Below are positions 1 to 5,792 of a DNA stretch of 5,792 bases, piece by piece. Position 1 is the first letter of the stretch. Each line of letters begins with the position of its first letter. The notes below the pieces were generated by a model. That model did not search any database, had not been told where the DNA came from, and worked only from the letters and a program-made list of their open reading frames with translations. Position numbers and translations under genes: made by a program. This stretch comes from Ramlibacter sp. (GTDB taxonomy: Bacteria; Pseudomonadota; Gammaproteobacteria; Burkholderiales; Burkholderiaceae_C): positions 1 to 5,792 of the forward strand of contig JAMPXR010000179.1 of assembly GCA_023701085.1 (NCBI GenBank), read 5' to 3'.

Positions 1-262
1 CCTGGATCGACCAGACCACGGAGTGCGGCGCCAGTTCGGGCCGGCAGCGCAGGCAGGGCCGGAAGCCCGCGCTTTCGGCCTGCGCCGCATGGCGGAAGAA
101 ACGGCAGTTCTCGCGCTTGGGCGTGCGCACGCGGCAGACCGGCCGGCAGTAGATGCCGGTGGAGGTGACAGCGGTGAAAAAGCAGCCGTCGAAGCGCGCG
201 TCCCGCGCCTTCAGGGCGCGGTAGCAGGCATCTGCCTGCAGGGACGTGGCATCGCGGTTCAT
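1..262 (-). CDS. Ada-domain DNA alkylation-repair protein (Ada or Ada-AlkA fusion), N-terminal part only
   Basis: The gene reads leftward and leaves the window after 87 complete codons, with no stop. The visible protein matches the Ada metal-binding domain: CYRAL at 13-17, RFDG at 23-26, the STGIYCRPVC segment at 34-43, TPKRENCRFF at 47-56 and GFRPCLRCRP at 66-75. Cysteines 39, 43, 70 and 73 have the C-x3-C-x26-C-x2-C spacing of the zinc site of E. coli Ada, in which one zinc-bound cysteine accepts methyl groups from DNA phosphotriesters. After this domain, family members continue either into an AraC-type helix-turn-helix plus methyltransferase (Ada/AdaA) or into an AlkA 3-methyladenine glycosylase. 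The missing C-terminus decides which, so no symbol is given. ATG 262 is preferred because it gives the usual short lead before CYRAL; the in-frame ATG at 274 would add MIHA. No ribosome-binding site precedes either start. The gene diverges from the LPS cluster. Confidence 0.9.
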   Translation of the reverse strand, partial: MNRDATSLQADACYRALKARDARFDGCFFTAVTSTGIYCRPVCRVRTPKRENCRFFRHAAQAESAGFRPCLRCRPELAPHSVVWSIQ

Positions 263-269
263 GGCATGG

Positions 270-275
270 ATCATA
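270..275 (-). promoter_or_regulatory. Candidate -10 element for the Ada-domain gene
   Basis: The minus strand reads TATGAT, one base from the sigma-70 consensus TATAAT. No recognisable -35 hexamer lies 16-18 bases upstream (about 292-298 reads GC-rich). If used, transcription would start near base 263-264, almost at the ATG at 262, implying a leaderless or near-leaderless message. It overlaps the alternative ATG at 274, which would argue against that start. Based on one short motif, so weak. Confidence 0.3.
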
Positions 276-425
276 CGCAGGGGCCGCGCCCGGACCCGCC
301 ATTTCCGGACATGCCCCTGCGGCCGCCTGTCGCTGCGTGAACGCGGCCGTTGCGGGATACATGGGCTGTCCCTGCGGTACGGCGTCGCGTCGGGACGGCC
401 GGGCAGCCGGTGCGTCCCCGGCGGC

Positions 426-437
426 AGGCCCGGGCCT
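426..437. repeat. 12-base perfect palindrome upstream of the mutase gene
   Basis: AGGCCCGGGCCT is its own reverse complement. It sits in the divergent intergenic region and its last base is the first base of the candidate -10 element TACAAT. The position would suit an operator covering the -35/-10 spacer, but GC-rich palindromes arise readily by chance in such DNA and I recognise no regulator for it. The palindrome itself is certain; a function is not. Confidence 0.45.
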
Positions 438-442
438 ACAAT
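437..442 (+). promoter_or_regulatory. Candidate -10 element for the mutase-waaC-waaA cluster
   Basis: TACAAT is one base from the consensus TATAAT and stands in the small AT-richer pocket (CTACAATTTCCCTTTTT) of an otherwise GC-rich intergenic region. A start near base 449 would leave a leader of about 40 bases before the mutase ATG at 490. No convincing -35 hexamer is seen around 413-420, so the promoter would be weak or activator-dependent. The rest of 275-489 holds no gene I can support. Confidence 0.4.
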
Positions 443-474
443 TTCCCTTTTTCGCCGCCAGGCGGTGCAGGCAC

Positions 475-480
475 AGGGGA
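475..480 (+). promoter_or_regulatory. Ribosome-binding site of the mutase gene
   Basis: AGGGGA lies 9 bases before ATG 490. It decides the start: the open frame extends upstream to an ATG at 337, but the translated extension (337-489) is low-complexity GC-rich coding-like noise, and the family begins just before the FKAYDIRG motif, as it does from ATG 490. Confidence 0.75.
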
Positions 481-489
481 TCGCCACCG

Positions 490-1881
490 ATGCAGTTTTC
501 ACCCTCCATCTTCAAGGCCTACGACATCCGCGGCGTCGTGCCTTCCACGCTGAACGAAGAGGTCGCGCAGGCCCTGGGCTGGGCGTTCGGCAAGCGGGCC
601 CAGGCCGAGGGCGAGAGGACCGTGGCGGTTGGCCGCGACGGCCGGCTCAGCGGGCCCTCGCTGGCCGCCGCGTTGGTGCGCGGCCTGACCGCCTCGGGCG
701 TGGACGTGATCGACATCGGACCGGCAACCACGCCGATGCTCTACTTCGCGGCCAACACCCTGTGCTCCAGCGGCATTCAGGTGACCGGCAGCCACAATCC
801 CAAGGACTACAACGGCTTCAAGATGGTGCTGGCGGGCCGGGCCATCCACGGCGAGGAAATCCAGGCCCTGCGGCGGCTGATGGACACCCGCGGCGAAGCA
901 GCGCAGCCGGCGCCGCCGCCGGGTCGGGTGCGCAACATCAATGTCTTCGGCCCGTACCGCGACCGCATCGTCCAGGACGCCGGGCTGGCGCGACCGATGA
1001 AGATCGTGGTCGATTGCGGCAACGGCATCGCCGGCGCGTCGGCGCCGGCCATCTTCCGCGCGCTCGGCTGCGAGGTGGTGGAGCTGTACAGCGAAGTCGA
1101 CGGGAATTTTCCCAATCACCATCCCGATCCCAGCAAACCGGAGAACCTGAAGGACCTGATCGCGGCGATCCGCAGCAGCGGCGCCGAGCTCGGACTCGCC
1201 TTCGACGGCGACGGCGACCGGCTGGGCATCATCACGCGCGGCGGCAACAACATCTATCCGGACCGGCAGATGATGCTGTTCGCGCGCGATGTGCTCGCGC
1301 GCGTGCCCGGCGCCACCATCCTGTTCGACGTCAAGTGCACGCAGCGACTGGCCCCCGCGATCCGCGAGGCCGGCGGCAAACCGCTGATGTACAAGACGGG
1401 GCATTCGCTGATCAAGGCGAAGATGAAGGAGGTCGGCTCCCCCTTGGGCGGAGAAATGAGCGGGCACATTTTTTTCAAGGAGCGCTGGTTCGGCTTCGAC
1501 GACGGCACCTATGCCGGCGCCCGGCTGCTGGAAATCCTGTCGCGCCACGACGATCCCAGCGCCGTGCTGGACGCCTTGCCGACCAGCCACTCCACGCCGG
1601 AGCTGAACGTGAAGTGCACCGAAGGCGAGCCGCACGCCCTGGTGGAGCAGCTCGTCGCGCGCGCCGCCTTCGCGCCGCCGGCCGAGGTGTCCACCATCGA
1701 CGGGCTGCGGGTGGACTGGCCCGACGGCTTCGGCCTGATCCGCGCATCGAACACCACGCCGGTGCTGGTGCTGCGCTTCGAAGGGCACAGCGAGCAGGCC
1801 CTGCAGCGGATCGAGGGCGAGATGCTGGCCCTGCTGCGCGGCATCAAGCCCGATGCGAAGATCGCCGAGGCGGCGCATTGA
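490..1881 (+). CDS. manB: Phosphomannomutase/phosphoglucomutase (AlgC/ManB type)
   Basis: Cytoplasmic alpha-D-phosphohexomutase that interconverts hexose 6-phosphates and 1-phosphates (mannose and/or glucose), feeding GDP-mannose or UDP-glucose and hence LPS and other surface glycans. The product is 463 residues, the same length as Pseudomonas AlgC. All four active-site loops are present: the phosphoserine loop TGSHNP with Ser101 at 99-104, the metal loop DGDGD at 239-243, the sugar-specificity loop GEMSGH at 321-326, and the phosphate-binding loop RASNTTP at 418-424. The N-terminal FKAYDIRG at 8-15 is also typical, and GEMSGH indicates an AlgC-like dual-specificity enzyme rather than a phosphoglucosamine mutase. 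It leads a cluster with waaC 85 bases downstream on the same strand. Substrate preference cannot be read from sequence; algC or pgm would be equally fair names. Confidence 0.93.
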   Translation: MQFSPSIFKAYDIRGVVPSTLNEEVAQALGWAFGKRAQAEGERTVAVGRDGRLSGPSLAAALVRGLTASGVDVIDIGPATTPMLYFAANTLCSSGIQVTGSHNPKDYNGFKMVLAGRAIHGEEIQALRRLMDTRGEAAQPAPPPGRVRNINVFGPYRDRIVQDAGLARPMKIVVDCGNGIAGASAPAIFRALGCEVVELYSEVDGNFPNHHPDPSKPENLKDLIAAIRSSGAELGLAFDGDGDRLGIITRGGNNIYPDRQMMLFARDVLARVPGATILFDVKCTQRLAPAIREAGGKPLMYKTGHSLIKAKMKEVGSPLGGEMSGHIFFKERWFGFDDGTYAGARLLEILSRHDDPSAVLDALPTSHSTPELNVKCTEGEPHALVEQLVARAAFAPPAEVSTIDGLRVDWPDGFGLIRASNTTPVLVLRFEGHSEQALQRIEGEMLALLRGIKPDAKIAEAAH

Positions 1882-1928
1882 GCGGCCCTGGCATGGCGGG
1901 CCCGTCCGGCCGCGGCACCGACAGGCCT

Positions 1929-1953
1929 TGCCGGGCCGGACCGGACCCCGGCA
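1929..1953 (+). promoter_or_regulatory. Hairpin in the leader just before waaC
   Basis: TGCCGGG (1929-1935) pairs perfectly with CCCGGCA (1947-1953) around an 11-base loop, in which two more C-G pairs (1936-1937 with 1943-1944) could form. The stem ends 13 bases before the GTG at 1967. No U-tract follows, so it is not a standard intrinsic terminator. It could modulate translation of waaC or mark an mRNA processing point; chance pairing in GC-rich DNA is also possible. Confidence 0.35.
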
Positions 1954-1966
1954 GCCGCGCCCGCTC

Positions 1967-2956
1967 GTGAAGATCCTGATCGTCAAGCTCTCGTCTCTCG
2001 GTGACGTGGTCCACGCCATGCCCGCGGTGCAGGACTTGCGCGAGGCCTGGCCGCAGGCACAGGTCGACTGGGTGGTCGAGCAGGCGTTCGCGCCGCTGGT
2101 GCGACGCTGCGAAGGGGTGCAGCGCGTCATCGGCTGCGAGTTGCGGCGCTGGCGCAAGTCTCCCTTGGGCTCGCGCACGCGCGCGGACTGGCGCGCCTTC
2201 CGGCTGGCCCTGCGCGAGACCGCCTATGACGCGGTGATCGACCTGCAGGGCCTGACCAAGTCGGCGCTGGTGTCGCGCGTCGCGCGGCTGGCCGGCGGCG
2301 GCAAGCGCTTCGCCCTGGCCAACCAGACCGAAGGGTCGAGCTACGAAGCACCCACGCGCTGGGCGGCGGACGTCGCGATCCGCATCGAGCCGCGCGTGCA
2401 TGCCGTGACGCGCTCGCGCGAACTGTGTGCGCGCGCGCTGGGCTATGCGCTGCCGCAGGGCCTGCGCTTCGGGCTGTGCGCCGCCGACCCCGGGACGCCT
2501 GCCGACGCGGGGCCGCCGCGCGACTGCGTTGCGCTGGTCCACGGCACCTCGCGCCAGGACAAATGCTGGCCCGAATCGCATTGGCTGGAACTCGGCCGGC
2601 GCCTGGTCGCCCAAGGATTCACGCTCGGCCTGCCGCATGGCGACGATGCCGAGCGCGAACGCGCGCAGCGGCTGGCCGCGTCGCTGGGTTCGGCCGCGCA
2701 AGTCTGGCCGCGCCTGGATCTGGGACAGCTGACCGACCGGCTCGCCGCCTGCGCCGGCGTGATCGGCGTGGACAGCGGCTTGAGCCACGTCGCCGTCGCG
2801 CTCGACCGGCCGCATGTGCAGATTTACAACTTCGACACGGCGTGGCGCACCGGGCCGCTGGAGGGGGCGATCCGCCAGCGCGCCGTCTATGCGCAGCCGG
2901 CGCCCGCGGTCGACGCCGTGTGGCGGGCATGGCAGCAGGTCGGGCCGGCATCGTGA
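1967..2956 (+). CDS. waaC: Lipopolysaccharide heptosyltransferase I
   Basis: Transfers L-glycero-D-manno-heptose from ADP-heptose to the Kdo of Kdo-lipid A at the cytoplasmic face of the inner membrane, the first heptose of the LPS inner core. The product (329 residues; E. coli WaaC about 319) is a GT-B, family GT9 enzyme. Visible motifs are VKILIVKLSSLGDVVHAMPA at 1-20 with Asp13 as the expected catalytic base, the YDAVIDLQGL strand at 87-96, the donor-site HGTSRQDKCWPESHW at 192-206 with Lys199, and GVDSGLSHVA at 267-276 with Asp269. A Pro/Ala-rich linker (about 173-185) joins the two Rossmann halves. GTG 1967 is chosen because the family begins directly with the KILIVKLSSLGD strand; the in-frame ATG at 1853 lies inside the mutase gene and adds 38 Arg/Pro-rich residues. 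No clear ribosome-binding site precedes the GTG. The 3' end overlaps waaA by four bases. Confidence 0.95.
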   Translation: MKILIVKLSSLGDVVHAMPAVQDLREAWPQAQVDWVVEQAFAPLVRRCEGVQRVIGCELRRWRKSPLGSRTRADWRAFRLALRETAYDAVIDLQGLTKSALVSRVARLAGGGKRFALANQTEGSSYEAPTRWAADVAIRIEPRVHAVTRSRELCARALGYALPQGLRFGLCAADPGTPADAGPPRDCVALVHGTSRQDKCWPESHWLELGRRLVAQGFTLGLPHGDDAERERAQRLAASLGSAAQVWPRLDLGQLTDRLAACAGVIGVDSGLSHVAVALDRPHVQIYNFDTAWRTGPLEGAIRQRAVYAQPAPAVDAVWRAWQQVGPAS

Positions 2957-4275
2957 TCCGGCCGCTCTATTCCCTGTTCGTGATCGGCGCGCAGCCCTTT
3001 CTGCGCCGCAAGCTCAGGCGCCGCGGCGCCGCCGAGCCGGGCTATCTGCATGCCGTCGAAGAGCGCTTCGGCGTCTATCGCGCGCCGGCGGAACCGGGGG
3101 CGCTGTGGGTCCACGCCGTCTCCCTGGGCGAAACGAAGGCCGCGGGCATCCTGCTGGAACGTCTGCGCGAACTGCGCCCCGGGCTGCGTCTGCTGCTCAC
3201 GCACGGCACGGCCACCGGCCGGGCCGAGGGCGAGCGGCTGCTGCGCGCGGGCGACGTCCAGGCCTGGCTGCCCTGGGACGCGCCCAAGGCGGTGCGCCGT
3301 TTCCTCGATCACTTCCAGCCGTGCCTGGGTATCCTGATGGAAACCGAGGTGTGGCCCAACCTGGTGCAGCAGTGCAAGGCGCGCGGCCTGCCGCTGGCGC
3401 TGGCGAACGCCCGGTTGAGCGAGAAATCCCTGGTGCAGGCGCGCCGGCTGGCGCGCCTGTCGCGGCCCGCGTACGGCTCGCTCGCCGCCGTGTGGGCGCA
3501 GACCGAGGGCGACGCCCAGCGGCTGGCGCGCGCCGGCGCCGCCGTCAAGGGCGTGTTCGGCAACCTCAAGTTCGACGCGATGCCGGATGCGGCGCAGCTG
3601 GCGCGCGGCCGCGCGTGGCACACCGCGGCGCAGCGGCCGGTGGTCATGTTCGCCAGTTCGCGTGAGGGCGAGGAAGCCGAGTTGTTCCGCGTGCTGCGTG
3701 CCGGCCGCGATGTCGTGCGGGACGGGTCGGCTCGCGGCGGCGCCGAGGCAAGCCCTGGGCAGGTGCAGTGGCTGGTGGTGCCGCGCCATCCGCAGCGCTT
3801 CGACGAGGTCGCCGCGCTCGCCGTGCAAAATGGATTCAGCGTGTCGCGCCGCAGCGGCTGGGCCGACCGGCCGCAGATGGCTGACGTCTGGATCGGCGAC
3901 TCGATGGGCGAGATGGCGCTGTACTACGGGATGTCGGACGCCGCCTTGCTGGGCGGCAGCTTCGCGCCGCTGGGCGGCCAGAACCTGATCGAGGCGGCAG
4001 CTTGCGGATGTCCGGTGATCATGGGCCCGCACACCTTCAATTTCGCCGAGGCCGCGCAGCTCGCCGAGCAGGCGGGCGCTGCGCTGCGGGCCGCGGAAAT
4101 GGAAGACGCCGTGCGAACCGCGGTCGCGCTATGTGGGCACGAGTCGCGCCACCCGATGGCCGTACGGGCGGCCCATGCCTTCGCCGCGGCGCATCAGGGT
4201 GCCGCCGCGAAGACGGCCGATGCAGTGCTGGCGCTGCTGGAACCCCGCGGCCGGGCCGACCTGATCAATTCCTGA
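2953..4275 (+). CDS. waaA: 3-deoxy-D-manno-octulosonic acid (Kdo) transferase
   Basis: Transfers Kdo from CMP-Kdo to the lipid A precursor at the inner membrane (GT-B fold, family GT30; also called kdtA). The 440-residue product has a hydrophobic N-terminal anchor (about 3-17) followed by basic RRKLRRR, EERFG at 36-40, HAVSLGE at 54-60 whose Glu60 aligns with the essential glutamate of E. coli WaaA, METEVWPN at 129-136, LANARLSEKS at 150-159, GNLKFD at 203-208, VPRHPQRF at 276-283, GDSMGEM at 315-321, GGSFAPLGGQN at 334-344 and MGPHTFNF at 357-364. Residues about 252-269 form an extra loop compared with E. coli WaaA. The start is GTG 2953, overlapping the waaC stop as GTGA and implying translational coupling; an in-frame ATG at 2929 would add eight residues. 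The Bordetella enzyme is reported to add a single Kdo, but the number added here cannot be read from sequence. Confidence 0.95.
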   Translation: MIRPLYSLFVIGAQPFLRRKLRRRGAAEPGYLHAVEERFGVYRAPAEPGALWVHAVSLGETKAAGILLERLRELRPGLRLLLTHGTATGRAEGERLLRAGDVQAWLPWDAPKAVRRFLDHFQPCLGILMETEVWPNLVQQCKARGLPLALANARLSEKSLVQARRLARLSRPAYGSLAAVWAQTEGDAQRLARAGAAVKGVFGNLKFDAMPDAAQLARGRAWHTAAQRPVVMFASSREGEEAELFRVLRAGRDVVRDGSARGGAEASPGQVQWLVVPRHPQRFDEVAALAVQNGFSVSRRSGWADRPQMADVWIGDSMGEMALYYGMSDAALLGGSFAPLGGQNLIEAAACGCPVIMGPHTFNFAEAAQLAEQAGAALRAAEMEDAVRTAVALCGHESRHPMAVRAAHAFAAAHQGAAAKTADAVLALLEPRGRADLINS

Positions 4276-4291
4276 TCCCGGATCACTGTTT

Positions 4292-4310
4292 CCCAGCGGC
4301 AACCCGCGGG
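4292..4310. terminator. Weak hairpin between convergent waaA and exbD
   Basis: In the 41-base gap 4276-4316, CCC-A-GCGG and CCGCGGG can pair as seven GC pairs with a single bulged A and a CAAC loop. Neither strand has a U-tract after the stem, so it is at best a poor intrinsic terminator, possibly shared by both directions. Nothing else terminator-like is seen in the gap. Confidence 0.25.
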
Positions 4311-4316
4311 CCGGGG

Positions 4317-4733
4317 TCATTCGAGGTTCGGTTCCGTGACGAACGCCAGCTTCAGGATGCCCGAGCGCTGCGCGGCGGCCATCGCCTTGATCACCGATTC
4401 GTACGCCGCCTTGCGGTCCCCGCGTAAATGGATCTCGGGCTGTGGCCGCTGCCGGGCGGCCGCCTCGAGCCGTGCGTCCAGTTCGCGTTCGCCCACCCGC
4501 GTCCCGTTCCAATGGATCGCGCCGTCGGCGCTGACGGAGAGCGTCACCGTTTCCGGCCGCACGACATTGATTTCGCTTTGAGCCCGCGGCAGGTCGAGTT
4601 TGACCGAATGGGTCAGAACCGGCACCGTGATGATGAAGATGATCAGCAACACGAGCATCACGTCCACCAGCGGCGTCATGTTGATCTCGCTCATCACGTC
4701 GTCGCGGTCTTCCAATTCAGCACCGAGCGACAT
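4317..4733 (-). CDS. exbD: ExbD, biopolymer transport protein of the TonB motor
   Basis: Inner-membrane partner of ExbB and TonB in the complex that converts proton-motive force into work on TonB-dependent outer-membrane receptors. The product is 138 residues (E. coli ExbD about 141) with a short cytoplasmic N-terminus containing MSEINMTPLVD, one membrane segment (about 24-41, VMLVLLIIFIITVPVL) and a periplasmic domain of about 95 residues. Asp24 matches the essential membrane aspartate (Asp25 in E. coli). The segment SVKLDLPRA at 43-51 follows the membrane helix as in the family. It starts four bases after the exbB stop, with AGGA at 4744-4747 inside the end of exbB as ribosome-binding site, so the two are cotranscribed and probably translationally coupled. 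TolR is the related alternative; the tonB-exbB neighbours favour ExbD. Confidence 0.94.
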   Translation of the reverse strand: MSLGAELEDRDDVMSEINMTPLVDVMLVLLIIFIITVPVLTHSVKLDLPRAQSEINVVRPETVTLSVSADGAIHWNGTRVGERELDARLEAAARQRPQPEIHLRGDRKAAYESVIKAMAAAQRSGILKLAFVTEPNLE

Positions 4734-4737
4734 GATT

Positions 4738-5451
4738 TCAACGTCCTGCGCCGACGGCCAGCTTGAGTTCCGGCCTTGAAACGGGAGACCCCGTCAGGAA
4801 GTACGCCCGCAGCTGGCGCGCGAAGCGGTGCAGCTTGCCGATCAGTTGCTTGTTGCCGCGCATCAGCGCGTTGTAGGCAAGCACCGCGGGAATGGCAACG
4901 GCGAGCCCTAGCGCCGTCATGATCAAGGCTTCGCCCACCGGGCCGGCAACCTTGTCGATACTGGCTTGCCCCGAGACCCCGATGCCCACCAGTGCGTGGT
5001 AGATGCCCCAGACCGTGCCGAAGAGACCCACGAAGGGCGCGGTGGAGCCGACCGAGGCAAGAATGGACAGCCCCGCGTTCATGCGTTCAGCGCTTTCGTC
5101 GATCGCGCCGCGCAAGCTCTCGGTCAGCCAGTCGGCCAGTGTCAGCTGGCCATGCAGGTCGTCCTGGTTGCCGGCGTGGTGATTCACGGCGGCCTGGCCC
5201 TCCACCGCCACATGGCGAAATGGGTTGAGGGAGCCGCCGACGTCGATGGCGGCCATGCCTTCCGCGAAGCTGCGGGCGTGCCAGAACCCATCGAGGACAC
5301 GCGCAACGCCCCGTAGCCGAAACAGGCGCCACGCGCGTGTGGCGATCACGTACCAGCAGGCGATGGACATGGCCAGCAGCAGGATGGCCACCGACTTGAT
5401 CACCGCATCGCCTTGCGCCCACAAGGCCGCGAGGCCATAGGGATTGTTCAT
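4738..5451 (-). CDS. exbB: ExbB, proton-channel subunit of the TonB motor
   Basis: MotA/TolQ/ExbB-family inner-membrane protein that forms the pentameric channel around ExbD and stabilises TonB. The product is 237 residues (E. coli ExbB 244). Membrane segments are predicted at about 17-38, 127-158 and 170-195, with a large cytoplasmic loop between the first two. The family motif LASVGSTAPFVGLFGTVWGI lies at 131-150 and the GPVGEALIMTALGLAVAIPA helix at 170-189; Thr146, Glu174 and Thr179 correspond to E. coli Thr148, Glu176 and Thr181 lining the proton pathway. ATG 5451 is chosen because AAAGG lies nine bases upstream and the protein then begins MNNPYGLAALWAQGD, typical of the family; the upstream frame overlaps the end of tonB. 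TolQ is the paralogous alternative, disfavoured by the neighbours. Confidence 0.95.
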   Translation of the reverse strand: MNNPYGLAALWAQGDAVIKSVAILLLAMSIACWYVIATRAWRLFRLRGVARVLDGFWHARSFAEGMAAIDVGGSLNPFRHVAVEGQAAVNHHAGNQDDLHGQLTLADWLTESLRGAIDESAERMNAGLSILASVGSTAPFVGLFGTVWGIYHALVGIGVSGQASIDKVAGPVGEALIMTALGLAVAIPAVLAYNALMRGNKQLIGKLHRFARQLRAYFLTGSPVSRPELKLAVGAGR

Positions 5452-5460
5452 TTCAATGCA

Positions 5461-5465
5461 CCTTT
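5461..5465 (-). promoter_or_regulatory. Ribosome-binding site of exbB
   Basis: The minus strand reads AAAGG, nine bases before ATG 5451, in the 38-base gap after the tonB stop. It fixes the exbB start against the longer open frame that begins inside tonB. No separate promoter is evident in the gap, so exbB is probably transcribed from the tonB promoter. Confidence 0.7.
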
Positions 5466-5489
5466 CAGAAAATCCTCGAACATGCCCGC

Positions 5490-5792
5490 TCAATCGTTCA
5501 GCGAAAAACTGACCGGCTGAACGTACCAATACGCGATCGCTTCGTTCCCGCGGCGCGCCGGCACATAGCGCCAGTGGCGCACGGCTTCCAGGGCCGCGCC
5601 GTCGAGACGGTTGAAGCCACTCGAGCGCCTGAGCTTGATCTCACCGACGCGGCCGTCGGGCAGGATGTGCACGTCCAGCAGCACCTGCCCTTGCTCGCCA
5701 AAGCGACGCGACAGCGCCGGATAGGCGGGCGCCGGATTGTTCAGGTGCGCCGCGTCGACGCGTGGCGGCGTCACCGGCGCCGGCCCCGGCGC
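5490..5792 (-). CDS. tonB: TonB C-terminal domain (gene cut by the right edge)
   Basis: The last 100 residues and the stop of a TonB protein; the reading frame stays open to the window edge, so the membrane anchor and most of the proline-rich periplasmic stretch are missing. The visible part begins with Ala/Pro repeats (APGPAPVTPP), then the C-terminal domain that contacts receptor TonB boxes: NPAPAYPALSRRFGEQG, then VLLDVHILPDGRVGEIKL, RSSGFNRLDGAALEAVRHW and RYVPARRGNE. The YP, DG, SSG, LD-AAL and W-x-(Y/F)-x-PAR signatures are all intact and the protein ends normally at SFSLND. It is the first gene of a tonB-exbB-exbD unit, which supplies energy for siderophore and haem receptors. A GTG at 5774 in the same frame is internal to the domain linker, not a start. 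Any Fur-controlled promoter would be outside the window. Confidence 0.93.
   Translation of the reverse strand, partial: APGPAPVTPPRVDAAHLNNPAPAYPALSRRFGEQGQVLLDVHILPDGRVGEIKLRRSSGFNRLDGAALEAVRHWRYVPARRGNEAIAYWYVQPVSFSLND

Noticed and set aside
337..489. N-terminal extension of the mutase from ATG 337
   Set aside because: The family begins at about the FKAYDIRG motif, ATG 490 has a good ribosome-binding site, and the extension would cover the candidate promoter.
1092..1115. AT-rich near-palindrome GGGAATTTTCCC inside the mutase gene
   Set aside because: The arms leave only a two-base loop, the spot encodes conserved-looking protein sequence (DGNFPNHHPDPSKPENL), and codon choice explains it.
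246..1970. A 574-codon plus-strand open frame overlapping the mutase in another frame
   Set aside because: Its translation is Arg/Gly/Pro-rich and low in complexity, with no family resemblance; the mutase frame holds all catalytic motifs.
499..2178. A very long antisense open frame (559 codons, minus strand) across the mutase and the start of waaC
   Set aside because: It is the mirror of two strongly supported genes in GC-rich DNA, where stop codons are rare in several frames. Its translation is Arg/Ala/Gly-rich with no recognisable domain.
2887..4032. Long antisense open frame opposite waaA
   Set aside because: His/Arg/Gln-rich composition without a domain; explained as a shadow of waaA.
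1..5792. Search for tRNA or rRNA genes, CRISPR repeats, insertion-sequence ends, attachment sites, toxin-antitoxin or phage-defence genes
   Set aside because: None was seen by eye. The window is almost fully accounted for by six housekeeping-type genes, and there is no composition shift suggesting transferred DNA.

Overview
This GC-rich window has the coding bias of a betaproteobacterium. The protein flavour (WaaC ending with an IYNFDTAWRTGP segment, a WaaA with an extra mid-domain loop, a tonB-exbB-exbD order) best fits Burkholderiales, probably Alcaligenaceae such as Bordetella or Achromobacter. That placement is inferred from remembered family features, not from a search. Nearly all of the DNA is coding; six genes are recognised, two of them cut by the window edges.

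Layout. Bases 1-262 (minus) hold the N-terminus of a DNA alkylation-repair protein with an Ada-type zinc/methyl-acceptor domain, running off the left edge. A divergent intergenic region (263-489) carries candidate -10 elements facing both ways. On the plus strand follow a phosphomannomutase/phosphoglucomutase (490-1881), heptosyltransferase I WaaC (1967-2956) and Kdo transferase WaaA (2953-4275). WaaC and WaaA overlap by GTGA. From the right edge, on the minus strand, come the C-terminal domain of TonB (5792-5490, partial), ExbB (5451-4738) and ExbD (4733-4317). The two clusters converge on a 41-base gap at 4276-4316.

How the genes work together. The plus-strand genes look like an inner-core lipopolysaccharide operon. 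WaaA attaches Kdo to lipid A precursor at the cytoplasmic face of the inner membrane, WaaC adds the first heptose to Kdo, and the hexose-phosphate mutase would supply sugar-1-phosphates for activated sugars used in LPS or other glycans. The minus-strand genes encode the TonB-ExbB-ExbD motor, which uses the proton-motive force to drive outer-membrane receptors for iron-siderophore and haem uptake. The repair gene appears unrelated to either.

I found no undescribed system: every substantial coding region belongs to a well-known family. The points worth a second look are regulatory or structural: a possibly leaderless repair gene, a 12-base palindrome abutting the mutase -10, a hairpin before a GTG-started waaC with no visible ribosome-binding site, an extra loop in WaaA, and convergent transcription units with only a weak hairpin between them.
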